A stretch of DNA of 64,000 nt from Qipengyuania flava (GTDB taxonomy: Bacteria > Pseudomonadota > Alphaproteobacteria > Sphingomonadales > Sphingomonadaceae): the NCBI RefSeq assembly GCF_011762005.1, contig NZ_JAASQU010000001.1, forward strand, positions 310,001-374,000. The letters are read 5' to 3'. Of the stretch, positions 16,499 to 27,530 are shown in pieces. The position numbers and the translations under genes are program-made. The notes under the pieces are model-generated. The model was given only the letters and a program-made list of their open reading frames with translations, was not told where the DNA came from and searched no databases. Position 1 is the stretch's first letter, and every line of letters starts with the position of its first letter.

Positions 16499-18163
16499 AT
16501 GCTGACCCGCCTGTCCATTCGCAACATCGTGCTGATCGAGGCGCTCGACCTGACCTTCGGGCGCGGGCTGGGCGTACTCACGGGCGAAACCGGCGCGGGC
16601 AAGTCGATCCTGCTCGATGCGCTCGGCCTCGTGCTGGGCAATCGCGCCGACAGTGGGCTGGTCCGCGGCGGCGAGGACAAGGCCAGCGTGACCGCGAGCT
16701 TCGAATTCGCCGCGCTCCCGCTTGCGCTCGCCGAACGGCTCGACGATGCCGACATCGAGATCGAGGATGGCGAGCCGCTGATCGTGCGCCGCCAGCTCAG
16801 GGCCGACGGCAAGAGCAAGGCCTTCGTCAACGACCAGCCGGTCAGCGTCGGCCTGCTGCGCGAAATCGCGGGCTTCCTCGTCGAGCTGCACGGCCAGCAC
16901 GACGATCGCGGGCTGGTCAACCCGCGCGGCCATCGCGCGTTGCTCGATCGCTTTGCCGGCGTCGACGGCGCGAAGCTGGCCGCGGCATGGACCGGCTGGC
17001 GCCGCGCGGAGGATGCGCTGGCCGAGGCACGGCTCGCGGTCGAGACTGCCAAGGCCGACCAGGACCTGCTGCTCGCGCATCTCGCCGAACTGACCGCGCT
17101 CGAACCGCAGGCGGGCGAGGAAGCGCGGCTCGCCGAAACACGCGCCGACATGCAGAAGGGCGAGAAGCTGTCGGGCGATCTGGAAGAATTGCGGCACCTG
17201 TGGGAAGGCTCGGATTCGCCGCTCGCATCGCTGCGCGTCGCCGCGCGCCGGCTCGACCGGATTGCCCCCGAGCACCCGCTGCTCGCCGAAGCGCTGGCGG
17301 CGCTCGACCGCGCGGTAATCGAAGCCGGCGAGGCCGAAGACAAGCTCGAGGCGGCCGCCGAGGCGCTGGTTCACGACCCCGCCGCGCTCGAAGCTGCCGA
17401 AACGCGGCTGTTCGAACTTCGCGCGCTGGCACGCAAGCATCGCTGCGAGGTCGACGAACTGCCCGAACTGATGCGCGACATGCGCAGCCGGCTCGAGAGC
17501 ATCGAGGGCAGCGAGGCGCAGCTCGACGCGCTCGAAGCTGCGGCCAAGGATGCGGGCGCGCGCTATCGCAAGGAGGCGGGGGCGCTGCACGATGCGCGGT
17601 TGGCCGCCGCCGCGCGGCTCGACAAGGCGGTGGCGGGCGAGCTGGCGCCGCTGAAACTCGATGCCGCGCGTTTCCGCACTGCAGTCACGCAATTGCCCGA
17701 AGAGCGCTGGGGCGCCGCAGGCATGGATACGGTCGAATTCCTCATCGCTACCAATCCCGGCGCCGATTTCGCGCCGCTCGCGAAGATCGCCAGCGGCGGC
17801 GAACTGTCGCGCTTCATCCTCGCGCTCAAGGTCGCGCTGGCCGAGCAGGGCGGGGCGGCGACGGTGATTTTCGACGAGATCGACCGCGGTGTCGGCGGCG
17901 CGGTGGCCTCCGCGATCGGCGAACGGCTCGCGCGGCTCTCGGCCGACGGGCAATTGCTCGCAGTGACGCACAGCCCGCAGGTCGCCGCGCGCGGGCGCAC
18001 GCACTACATGATCGCCAAGTCGAGCCAGGGCACGGTGACCAAGACCGGTGTGGTCCTGCTCGACGAGGCCGGCCGCCAGGAAGAGATCGCGCGGATGCTC
18101 AGCGGCGCCGAGGTCACCCCCGAGGCGCGGGCGCAGGCGGACCGGCTGCTGGAGGGGGTGTGA
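16499..18163 (+). CDS. recN: DNA repair ATPase RecN
   Basis: A 554-residue SMC-like protein of normal RecN length, used in double-strand-break repair. It has Walker A GETGAGKS (29-36), the Q-loop region VELHGQHDDRGL, a central coiled coil (about 150-360), the ABC signature ASGGELSR and Walker B VIFDEIDRGVGG, with a following His switch (VTHSPQVAARG). The TGA overlaps the ATG of the DUF559 gene (TGATG). In many alphaproteobacteria recN is followed directly by ligA; here a DUF559 unit and a hydrolase gene lie between them. Confidence 0.97.
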   Translation: MLTRLSIRNIVLIEALDLTFGRGLGVLTGETGAGKSILLDALGLVLGNRADSGLVRGGEDKASVTASFEFAALPLALAERLDDADIEIEDGEPLIVRRQLRADGKSKAFVNDQPVSVGLLREIAGFLVELHGQHDDRGLVNPRGHRALLDRFAGVDGAKLAAAWTGWRRAEDALAEARLAVETAKADQDLLLAHLAELTALEPQAGEEARLAETRADMQKGEKLSGDLEELRHLWEGSDSPLASLRVAARRLDRIAPEHPLLAEALAALDRAVIEAGEAEDKLEAAAEALVHDPAALEAAETRLFELRALARKHRCEVDELPELMRDMRSRLESIEGSEAQLDALEAAAKDAGARYRKEAGALHDARLAAAARLDKAVAGELAPLKLDAARFRTAVTQLPEERWGAAGMDTVEFLIATNPGADFAPLAKIASGGELSRFILALKVALAEQGGAATVIFDEIDRGVGGAVASAIGERLARLSADGQLLAVTHSPQVAARGRTHYMIAKSSQGTVTKTGVVLLDEAGRQEEIARMLSGAEVTPEARAQADRLLEGV

Positions 18164-18624
18164 TGTCCGCGCCAAAAGCCCCCTCTTCTTTAGAGGAGGG
18201 GGTTGGGGGTGGTGGCGTCTCGCCTGAGACGCTTCGAGCCAGAGCCGCAGAATTGCGCCGCGACATGCCCGAACCCGAACGGCGGTTGTGGAACGAGTTG
18301 CGCGGCAGCCGCCTGTCCGGTTTCAAATTCAGGCGGCAAGTGGTTATCGGGCACCGGATCGTCGATTTCTTCTGTCCCGCAAAGGGCTTGGTGATCGAGG
18401 TGGACGGCGATACCCATGATCCCGTGGCCGATGCTGATCGCGATCTGGCGATGCGTCGGGACCTCGGGTTTACGACGCTGCGTTTCACCAATCATCAGGT
18501 CATGCGCAATCTGGGCGGGGTGCTGGAGAAGTTGACATGCGTGCTTGAGGACGCTGTGGATCGTTGGCCGAAAGGTCGCGAACACCACCCCCAAACCCCC
18601 TCCTCTAAAGAAGAGGGGGCTTAG
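18163..18624 (+). CDS. DUF559 endonuclease-like protein inside an inverted-repeat unit
   Basis: A 153-residue protein of the DUF559 family, related to Vsr and PD-(D/E)XK nucleases. The putative active site is in RIVDFFCPAKGLVIEVDG: D68, E79 and D81, followed by a conserved histidine in GDTHD. Cutting activity has not been shown for most members. The ATG overlaps the recN stop. The inverted repeats listed separately lie inside the reading frame, so residues about 6-17 (SSLEEGVGGGG) and the last 13 (HHPQTPSSKEEGA) are encoded by the repeat arms and are probably not part of the folded domain. The stop sits in or at the end of the right arm. Immediately afterwards comes a broken ligA start. Confidence 0.85.
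   Translation: MSAPKAPSSLEEGVGGGGVSPETLRARAAELRRDMPEPERRLWNELRGSRLSGFKFRRQVVIGHRIVDFFCPAKGLVIEVDGDTHDPVADADRDLAMRRDLGFTTLRFTNHQVMRNLGGVLEKLTCVLEDAVDRWPKGREHHPQTPSSKEEGA
18176..18214 (+). repeat. Left inverted-repeat arm of the DUF559 unit
   Basis: 39 bases that match the reverse complement of 18583-18622 throughout, apart from a single one-base length difference in a T/A run. The arm itself is partly palindromic (ccccctc...gaggaggggg). It begins 13 bases after the recN stop codon. Confidence 0.88.
18583..18622 (-). repeat. Right inverted-repeat arm of the DUF559 unit
   Basis: 40 bases, the inverted partner of 18176-18214. The arm ends with gagggggctt, within the last codons of the DUF559 frame. 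The unit between and including the arms is 447 bases. Confidence 0.88.
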
Positions 18625-18625
18625 A

Positions 18626-18717
18626 GTGCCGACCGACATCATCGAGGCGGAGGCCGCGAATGAACTGATGCGGCTGGCGAAGCAGATCGCACATCACGAC
18701 CAAGTGTCAGAGGCAAT

Positions 18718-18721
<4 letters not shown>
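18626..18721 (+). pseudogene. ligA: Diverged fragment of the ligA 5' end
   Basis: From a GTG at 18626 the frame reads [18 protein letters not shown], almost identical to residues 10-27 of the intact LigA ([18 protein letters not shown]) encoded from 19803. At the DNA level the two stretches are clearly related but differ at several positions, mostly synonymous. Homology ends after the HHD codons and the frame stops at a TAG at 18719-18721. The fragment lacks everything after about residue 27, so it cannot be a ligase. Its stop overlaps the end of the hydrolase gene on the other strand. It looks like the remnant of an ancestral recN-ligA junction left when the hydrolase segment arrived. Confidence 0.85.
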
Positions 18722-21992
<3,271 letters not shown>

Positions 21993-21993
21993 C

Positions 21994-22485
21994 ATGCTCG
22001 AACAGACGCACGAACAGGCGCTGCGGATCGCACAGCTGCTGCGCGAGCGCGGCGAAAAGGTCGCGGTGGCCGATGGCGCTACCGGCGGGCTGATCGCGGC
22101 CTCGCTGCTGACCGTGCCCGGCGCGCTCGACTTTTTCGTTGGAAGCGGAGTGGTCTATTCCTTCCGCGCGCGCGACGTTTTGTTCGATCTCCCGCGCGAA
22201 GCCTATGCCGGAATGCGCGGGGCAAGCGAGGATTATGCGCTGCTGCAGGCAGGCGCGATCCGCGACAATTTCGGCGCGCAATGGGGCATCGCCGAAAGCG
22301 GTTCGGTCGGCGGGTCGAGCCACCCAAGCGGCGCGCCTGCGGGGCGCAGCTGTGCGGCAGTAGCGGGGCCCGGCGGCTTCGAATTCGTCCGGGTAACCGA
22401 GACCGGCAGCGATGAGCGGATCGCCAATATGGAAGCCTTTACGCGCGCCGCGCTGCAGACGCTGGAAAACGCGCTGCGCGGCTGA
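21994..22485 (+). CDS. CinA C-terminal-domain protein with altered active site
   Basis: A 163-residue single-domain CinA/PncC family protein. Active PncC enzymes, which deamidate nicotinamide mononucleotide, carry AESCTGG. Here the equivalent is ADGATGG (26-32), so the catalytic serine is replaced by glycine. The other nucleotide-binding block, GIAESGSVGGSSHPSGAPAG, is of the variant seen in a divergent subfamily. It may therefore bind a nucleotide without PncC activity. The start ATG lies 1 base after the ligA stop, which fits a link to NAD use: LigA releases NMN, the PncC substrate. That functional link is inference and is weakened by the changed residue. Confidence 0.75.
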   Translation: MLEQTHEQALRIAQLLRERGEKVAVADGATGGLIAASLLTVPGALDFFVGSGVVYSFRARDVLFDLPREAYAGMRGASEDYALLQAGAIRDNFGAQWGIAESGSVGGSSHPSGAPAGRSCAAVAGPGGFEFVRVTETGSDERIANMEAFTRAALQTLENALRG

Positions 22486-23157
22486 TTAGCCGCTTGGCAT
22501 GATGTGGATCTCGCGCACATCCGCGCTGCGCGGCTGCGACAGCGCGAAGACCACCGCATTGGCGACATCGCCGGGCTGGATCTTGTCGGGCTTGGGCTCG
22601 TCGAAGAAGGGCGTGTCGACCATTCCCGGGGTGATCAGCGTGCAGCGGCCACCCCATTCGCGCATTTCCTCCGCCAGATTGCCCGCGAGCCCCTGCACGA
22701 ACCATTTGGTCGCGCCGTAGACCGAACCCTTCATGTGATCGCGCCCGGCCTTCGAGCCGGTGACCACGAAATGTCCCTTCGTCTTGCGCAGATGCGGCAG
22801 CGTGGCATGCGCGGTGGTGAGCACGGCGAGCACGTTGAGATGGATCATCGCGTGCCAGTCGTCGGGATCGCCCTGCTCGATGCCGGGGCTGGAGGAACCC
22901 TTGCCCGCATTGGCATAGACCGCGTCGAGGCCGCCGAAACGCTCGACCGTCTTGCCGACCGCGTCGCTAAGCTGGTCGCGTTCGGTGATGTCGCAGGGCA
23001 GGGCCAGCGCGGCGTCGCCCAGTTCGGCGGCCAGCTGTTCGAGCGCGTCCCGCGAGCGGGCGAGCAATGCCACCTGCCATCCGGCTTTCACGGCAGCGCG
23101 GGCGGTGGCGGCGCCGATGCCGCTCGAGGCACCGGTGATGAGGAGGGTCTGGGTCAT
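22486..23157 (-). CDS. Short-chain dehydrogenase/reductase
   Basis: A 223-residue classical SDR. The cofactor motif TGASSGIG is at residues 8-15, NAG sits in the fourth strand (YANAGKG) and the catalytic YxxxK is YGATKW, with S in TGSKAG. Substrate unknown. The C-terminus REIHIMPSG matches the family of NADP-dependent SDRs close to YdfG/serine-dehydrogenase-like enzymes. It converges with the CinA-like gene with no gap. Confidence 0.85.
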   Translation of the reverse strand: MTQTLLITGASSGIGAATARAAVKAGWQVALLARSRDALEQLAAELGDAALALPCDITERDQLSDAVGKTVERFGGLDAVYANAGKGSSSPGIEQGDPDDWHAMIHLNVLAVLTTAHATLPHLRKTKGHFVVTGSKAGRDHMKGSVYGATKWFVQGLAGNLAEEMREWGGRCTLITPGMVDTPFFDEPKPDKIQPGDVANAVVFALSQPRSADVREIHIMPSG

Positions 23158-23299
23158 GATTGGTCCTTGTCTGTCCTTGCCCCGTCACAGCGCGTCGGCG
23201 CAGGCGAAGTTCCGCGTGCGGTCATGTCGATCCTGTCCTCGCATCGCGCGCCTCAACGGGTTATGCAGGGACCACAGGGGCTTGGCAGGGGGATACGCC

Positions 23300-24778
23300 A
23301 TGATCGGGAGCAATCTGAGCCGCCGCGAGCGCGCGGCCGACGCACGCGCCATCGGGACCGAGGGAAAACGCTGGATCCGTTCGTGGATCAACGTCTTCCG
23401 TTGCGAGACCGAGGCACGCATTCCGCAGGACGAGGCGGCGCTGCAACGGCTGGTGTGCGAGGGACGCTACAGCTGCGTGGGGCAGTCGCATTCCTACAAT
23501 GGCGTGCAGGTAGTGCCCGGTGTCACCGCGATGCTGATGCGCGAGGGCGGGTTGAAGACGCTCGCCTACGACCCTGCCAGCGAGACGGTGCGCGTGGGCG
23601 CCTCGGTCTCGGTACGCGAGCTCAAGCTGTTCCTGCGCGACGGGCGCGGCCGCGGGCTGCTCAATTCGGGCAATTACATGGAACAGTCGGTCATCGGCGC
23701 GCTGGCGACGGGGACGCACGGCTTCGGCCCGCGCGCGGTCATGGCCGACAGCGTGGTCGAGCTGACCTTTCTCGACGGCGCGGGCCGGCGCGTCACGCTG
23801 CGGCGTGGCGATCCCGATTTCGCGCATGTCGCGCTGTCTTTCGGCACAATCGCGCCGATCATCGAACTGGTGCTCGAGACCAAGCCGCTCGAACCCTACG
23901 TCTCGGTCAGCTCGATGAGCCGCCTGTCCAAGCTGGCCGAGCTTAAGCAGGGCGCGATCGCGGCCAACTGGGCGGTGATGCCCTATACCGACCCCGAAGA
24001 CCCGGTGATCATGCTGCATGCGCTGGCCGAATGCGACAAGGGAGTGGAACCGACCGCGCATCCCGAGGCGAAGGGCGGCGGCGGGCATTTCGCCAAGTGG
24101 TTTCTCAAGCATTACTACAATTTCGACCGCTTCCTGCCGTGGTTTCGCCGGCCGATGCAGCGCTTCATCGACTGGCTCGACCTCAAGCAGAGCGAGCGCG
24201 TGGTGACCGACCCGCAGGATCTCGATTATCTCTACGACCCCAAGCCAGGGCTGAAGGAAAACCGCGCGCCGAGCATCACCCGCGGGCTCTTCTCGACCAC
24301 CTATACGGGGTACAATCTCGCCTTTTTCGTACCGGTCGAGAAGGCCCCTGCGGTGGTAAAATTCATCATCCGCGAGGCCGATGCGCTGCGCGATCTGGGC
24401 TTTTACCTGAAAGGCATCATCTCGGTGCGCGAACTGCCCGGCACCGCCGGGCCGGTCTTCGCCGCGAATGCGCGCCAGCCGATGGCGGCGATCGACCTGT
24501 TCGCCGATCCGCGCGACTATGCCTGGCTCGAACGGTTGCAGCGTCTCGTGATGCATTACGAACCCGACACGCGGCCGCATTTCGGCAAGAGCGCGCTGGG
24601 TCCCGATTTCCGCGCAGCGCTGAACAGCGACGGGCAGGACCATCTCGAACAGCTGATGGACATTTACACGCGGCATTTCCCGCAGGGGAACCTGATGTTC
24701 TCCGAGCGCGTGCGCGCGATGCTCGATGTCGGGCAGCCGCTGGCGGGCGAGAGCGCGGCGGATGCGGGCCTCGCCTGA
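23300..24778 (+). CDS. FAD-dependent oxidase of the D-arabinono-1,4-lactone oxidase type
   Basis: A 492-residue flavoprotein. The N-terminal PCMH-type FAD domain has GQSHSYNGV and the long SGNYMEQSVIGALATGTHG stretch, with the family's conserved pyrophosphate and isoalloxazine contacts. The C-terminal half is an ALO domain (FFVPVEKAPAVVKFI ... FSERVRAML). It is probably a cytoplasmic oxidase or dehydrogenase of a sugar lactone or alditol; the substrate cannot be told. There is no HxxC covalent-FAD motif at the usual site. The ATG at 23300 has a good ribosome site (gcaggggga). It is divergent from the SDR, so the promoter lies in about 23158-23299. Confidence 0.82.
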   Translation: MIGSNLSRRERAADARAIGTEGKRWIRSWINVFRCETEARIPQDEAALQRLVCEGRYSCVGQSHSYNGVQVVPGVTAMLMREGGLKTLAYDPASETVRVGASVSVRELKLFLRDGRGRGLLNSGNYMEQSVIGALATGTHGFGPRAVMADSVVELTFLDGAGRRVTLRRGDPDFAHVALSFGTIAPIIELVLETKPLEPYVSVSSMSRLSKLAELKQGAIAANWAVMPYTDPEDPVIMLHALAECDKGVEPTAHPEAKGGGGHFAKWFLKHYYNFDRFLPWFRRPMQRFIDWLDLKQSERVVTDPQDLDYLYDPKPGLKENRAPSITRGLFSTTYTGYNLAFFVPVEKAPAVVKFIIREADALRDLGFYLKGIISVRELPGTAGPVFAANARQPMAAIDLFADPRDYAWLERLQRLVMHYEPDTRPHFGKSALGPDFRAALNSDGQDHLEQLMDIYTRHFPQGNLMFSERVRAMLDVGQPLAGESAADAGLA

Positions 24779-24820
24779 CAGCGCCTGCGGAACCGGCGCG
24801 ACGCAGCGCGTTGATAGCAT

Positions 24821-25939
24821 GTGTCGCACCCGTTCCGCTTCCTCCTCCTGGTGTTACCCGTCCTGTTGCTCGCGCTGCTCACCGTCTGGCTTCCGCGATT
24901 GGGTGACAGCGCACGCGACCCGCTGGTCGAACAGGCAAACGAGGCGGTCGAAGCCGCGCCGCTGACGCCGGAGCAACGGGCACTCGATCAAGCGGTCAGC
25001 CGGATCGGTGGGACCTTCGACGGTCATGTCGGCATCGCGGTGCGTGATATCGAGGGCGGACGCACGCTGCATTTCAACGGGCTCGAGCTGTTCCCGCAGC
25101 AAAGCGTGAGCAAGCTATGGGTGGCGATGACCGCGCTCGACGAGGTTGACGCGGGGCGGCTCGACCTATCCGAAATGGTCGCGATCCGCACCGCCGACCT
25201 GACCGTGTTCCACCAGCCTATCCGCGACATCGTGCGCCGTGACGGCAGTTTCTCCAGCGACTATGCCGAGCTGATCGAGCGCGCGATTACCGAGAGCGAC
25301 AACACCGCCAACGACCGCCTGCTACGGCGGGTGGGCGGCGCCGAGGCGGTGCAGGACTTTCTCGACACGCACGGGCTGGCAAGCATCCGTTTCGGGACCG
25401 ACGAACGCAGCAAGCAGAGCGCGATAGCGGGTCTCGAATGGCGCCAGTCCTATGCGCAGGGCCCCGCCTTCTTCGACGCGCGCGACCGCGTGGACGAGGC
25501 CGCACGGCGCGAGGCCTTCGAAAGCTACCTGGCGGACCCGATCGACGGGGCACCCCCGGTTGCGCTGGTCGAGGCGCTGGCGCGGTTGCAGCGCGGTGAA
25601 TTGCTGTCAGCGGGATCGACCGGCCTGCTGCTGGGCACGCTGGCGCGAACCAAGAGCGGGCCGCAAAGGCTCAAGGCGGGCGCGCCGGAGGACTGGATCG
25701 TACGCCACAAGACGGGCACCGGGCAGTTTTTCGACGGCGAGCAATCGGGCTACAACGATATCGGCCTGTTCACCGCGCCGAGCGGGCGCAGCTATGCGAT
25801 AGCGGTGATGATCGCACGGACCCGCGAGCCCACGCCGGTGCGGATGGAGATGATGCAGCAGGTGGTGCGCGCAGTGGCACGCTACGAGGCGATGCGCGCT
25901 CCCGTACCTGCATCCCGGCCGGATGCAGCGATCGACTGA
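24821..25939 (+). CDS. Class A beta-lactamase-like serine hydrolase
   Basis: 372 residues with an N-terminal membrane segment (LLLVLPVLLLALLTVWL), so it is exported or anchored. It carries the three main motifs of class A serine beta-lactamases: SVSK with nucleophile S95 and K98, SDN in ITESDNTAND and KTGTG near 300. The omega-loop ExxLN that deacylates penicillins is not present in recognisable form; the region instead has TDERSKQS and a long insertion. It may be a slow lactamase or another acyl-serine hydrolase. The start is a GTG, and its 3' end overlaps the converging DUF2459 gene by 58 bases. Confidence 0.78.
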   Translation: MSHPFRFLLLVLPVLLLALLTVWLPRLGDSARDPLVEQANEAVEAAPLTPEQRALDQAVSRIGGTFDGHVGIAVRDIEGGRTLHFNGLELFPQQSVSKLWVAMTALDEVDAGRLDLSEMVAIRTADLTVFHQPIRDIVRRDGSFSSDYAELIERAITESDNTANDRLLRRVGGAEAVQDFLDTHGLASIRFGTDERSKQSAIAGLEWRQSYAQGPAFFDARDRVDEAARREAFESYLADPIDGAPPVALVEALARLQRGELLSAGSTGLLLGTLARTKSGPQRLKAGAPEDWIVRHKTGTGQFFDGEQSGYNDIGLFTAPSGRSYAIAVMIARTREPTPVRMEMMQQVVRAVARYEAMRAPVPASRPDAAID

Positions 25940-26628
25940 CTGTCGAGGCCGGGCTCCGGCACCCATTTCATCACGCCCCCTGCCAGCGGGGTCCAGCGGC
26001 CCATGGCGATGCCAGCATGGGCGAGGGTATCGCCGACCCACTGGTTGCAGGTGTTGGCCAGCGTGTAGCGGCCGAGCGCGTCGTAATTGCGCGCACCCGG
26101 TTCGAAACTCCGGTAGGTTCGCCGCGTTTCTTCCGGCGCGAGCGGGGGGAGGGCGGCTTCGATCCGCTCGACCAGCCGCGCATATTCGGCCGGGCGCAGT
26201 CGCAAGGGGCGGTGATATACGGATGATGCGGGACGCACGTAGTGGCCCACGCGCATCAACCCGTCACCGCCTTGCAGCGCGATGCGCAGTGCGGTGCGCG
26301 CTTCCAGATCGGCCCAGGTCGGCGTGTTCAGGAAAACCTCTTTCTCACCCCAGCCGATCGCGACATGAGTCGGCATTTGCCCGTCGGCCCGTGGTCGACC
26401 GGCGGAAGGGAAAGTCTCGCGCCAGTCCTTGACCCGGGTGTTCACGGGCATGACGATGCCGGTGTGGATGCCATTGGTTTCGACCATGATGGTGATACCC
26501 GCGGCGGGGGGTGTCCAGTCGGCGTTGCGCGGCAGGCTGCTGCCGATCCACGCGGCGAGCAGGAACAACGCAAGGGCGGCAGGCGGCAGCGCGACCAGCG
26601 CGGACAGCCAGCGCCGCCAGCGGATCAC
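25882..26628 (-). CDS. DUF2459 (TIGR02117) membrane protein
   Basis: About 248 residues. An N-terminal hydrophobic segment (ALVALPPAALALFLLAAWIG) is followed by a periplasmic domain with TNGIHTGIVMPV and WGEKEVFLNTPTW, which match the DUF2459 family (first noted near urease genes, function unknown). The C-terminal TCNQWVGDTLAHAG includes a conserved Cys-Asn pair that suggests a papain-like hydrolase fold (inference). I chose the GTG at 26628, whose bases overlap the prmA stop (GTGA), over an ATG 12 codons upstream. It overlaps the beta-lactamase-like gene tail to tail. Confidence 0.8.
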   Translation of the reverse strand: MIRWRRWLSALVALPPAALALFLLAAWIGSSLPRNADWTPPAAGITIMVETNGIHTGIVMPVNTRVKDWRETFPSAGRPRADGQMPTHVAIGWGEKEVFLNTPTWADLEARTALRIALQGGDGLMRVGHYVRPASSVYHRPLRLRPAEYARLVERIEAALPPLAPEETRRTYRSFEPGARNYDALGRYTLANTCNQWVGDTLAHAGIAMGRWTPLAGGVMKWVPEPGLDSQSIAASGRDAGTGARIAS

Positions 26629-27530
26629 CGCACGCGGCTCTTGCGCAGCCACAGGATCGACCAATCGCCGTTGATCAGTCGTCGCGAGAGCCGGAAACCG
26701 AGTGCGCGGTAGGCGCGGCGTACGCGCGGCTCCTGCGTCTCGAGCAGCCCCGCCAGCAACAAATTGCCCCCCGGTGCGATGGCCTGCGCGAAGGACGGGG
26801 CCAGTTCGACCAGCGGCCCGGCAAGGATGTTGGCGATGAACAGGTCATAGGGGCCGCGCAACCGCAGGAGCGGGGCCTCCATCCCATCGGCAATAACCAT
26901 GGTCAGTTCGCCCGGACCGTCGCCCTCGGGCACGAAATTGCCCACCATATTGTCTCGCACCACGCCTGCGCAGACCGGGTCGATATCCGAAGCGGTGGCG
27001 CGTGCATGCGGCCACAGTTCCATTGCGGCAAAGGCGAGCAGGCCGGTGCCCGTCCCGACATCGATGTGGTTGCGCGACACCACGCCTTCGCGCTTCATCA
27101 GGTCGAGCATCGCGAGGCAACCCGCGGTGGTCTCGTGCTGCCCGGTCCCGAAGGCCTGACTGGCGGGGATTACGAAATCGACCAGTTCGGGGTCGGGCTG
27201 GTGGTCGGGCGTGCGGACGTGGAACCGTCCCGCGCGGATCGGGTCGACGCCTTTCTGGCTTTCGGTGACCCAGTCGGTCTCGGGCAGTTTCTCGACGGTG
27301 AATTCCGGCGGCCCGTCCTCGAACAGCGCGGCGACCCGCGCCATTTCCTTTTCACTGGGTCGGTGATCGAGATAGACCTCGAAGGTCCATTCGTCGGGCA
27401 GGTGGTCGGCCACCTCCATCCCGGTGATTACCCAGTCCGCCGGCCAGTCGAGCGCGTCTTCATGCGCGACGAGCGCGGCCTTGGCGACGGGCTTCGAAAC
27501 CTCGGCATAGATCTTCCAGGCGTCAGTCAC
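26625..27530 (-). CDS. prmA: Ribosomal protein L11 methyltransferase
   Basis: About 301 residues, the expected length. It trimethylates L11 with S-adenosylmethionine. The C-terminal Rossmann domain has the SAM motif VGTGTGLLAF, the PrmA-specific lead-in PASQAFGTGQHETT and NILAGPL, which replaces the NPPY motif in this family. The N-terminal substrate-recognition domain is divergent (WKIYAEVSKPVAK). The GTG start at 27530 overlaps the upstream gene's stop. A frame extension to 27581 is arginine-rich noise. Confidence 0.92.
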   Translation of the reverse strand: MTDAWKIYAEVSKPVAKAALVAHEDALDWPADWVITGMEVADHLPDEWTFEVYLDHRPSEKEMARVAALFEDGPPEFTVEKLPETDWVTESQKGVDPIRAGRFHVRTPDHQPDPELVDFVIPASQAFGTGQHETTAGCLAMLDLMKREGVVSRNHIDVGTGTGLLAFAAMELWPHARATASDIDPVCAGVVRDNMVGNFVPEGDGPGELTMVIADGMEAPLLRLRGPYDLFIANILAGPLVELAPSFAQAIAPGGNLLLAGLLETQEPRVRRAYRALGFRLSRRLINGDWSILWLRKSRVR

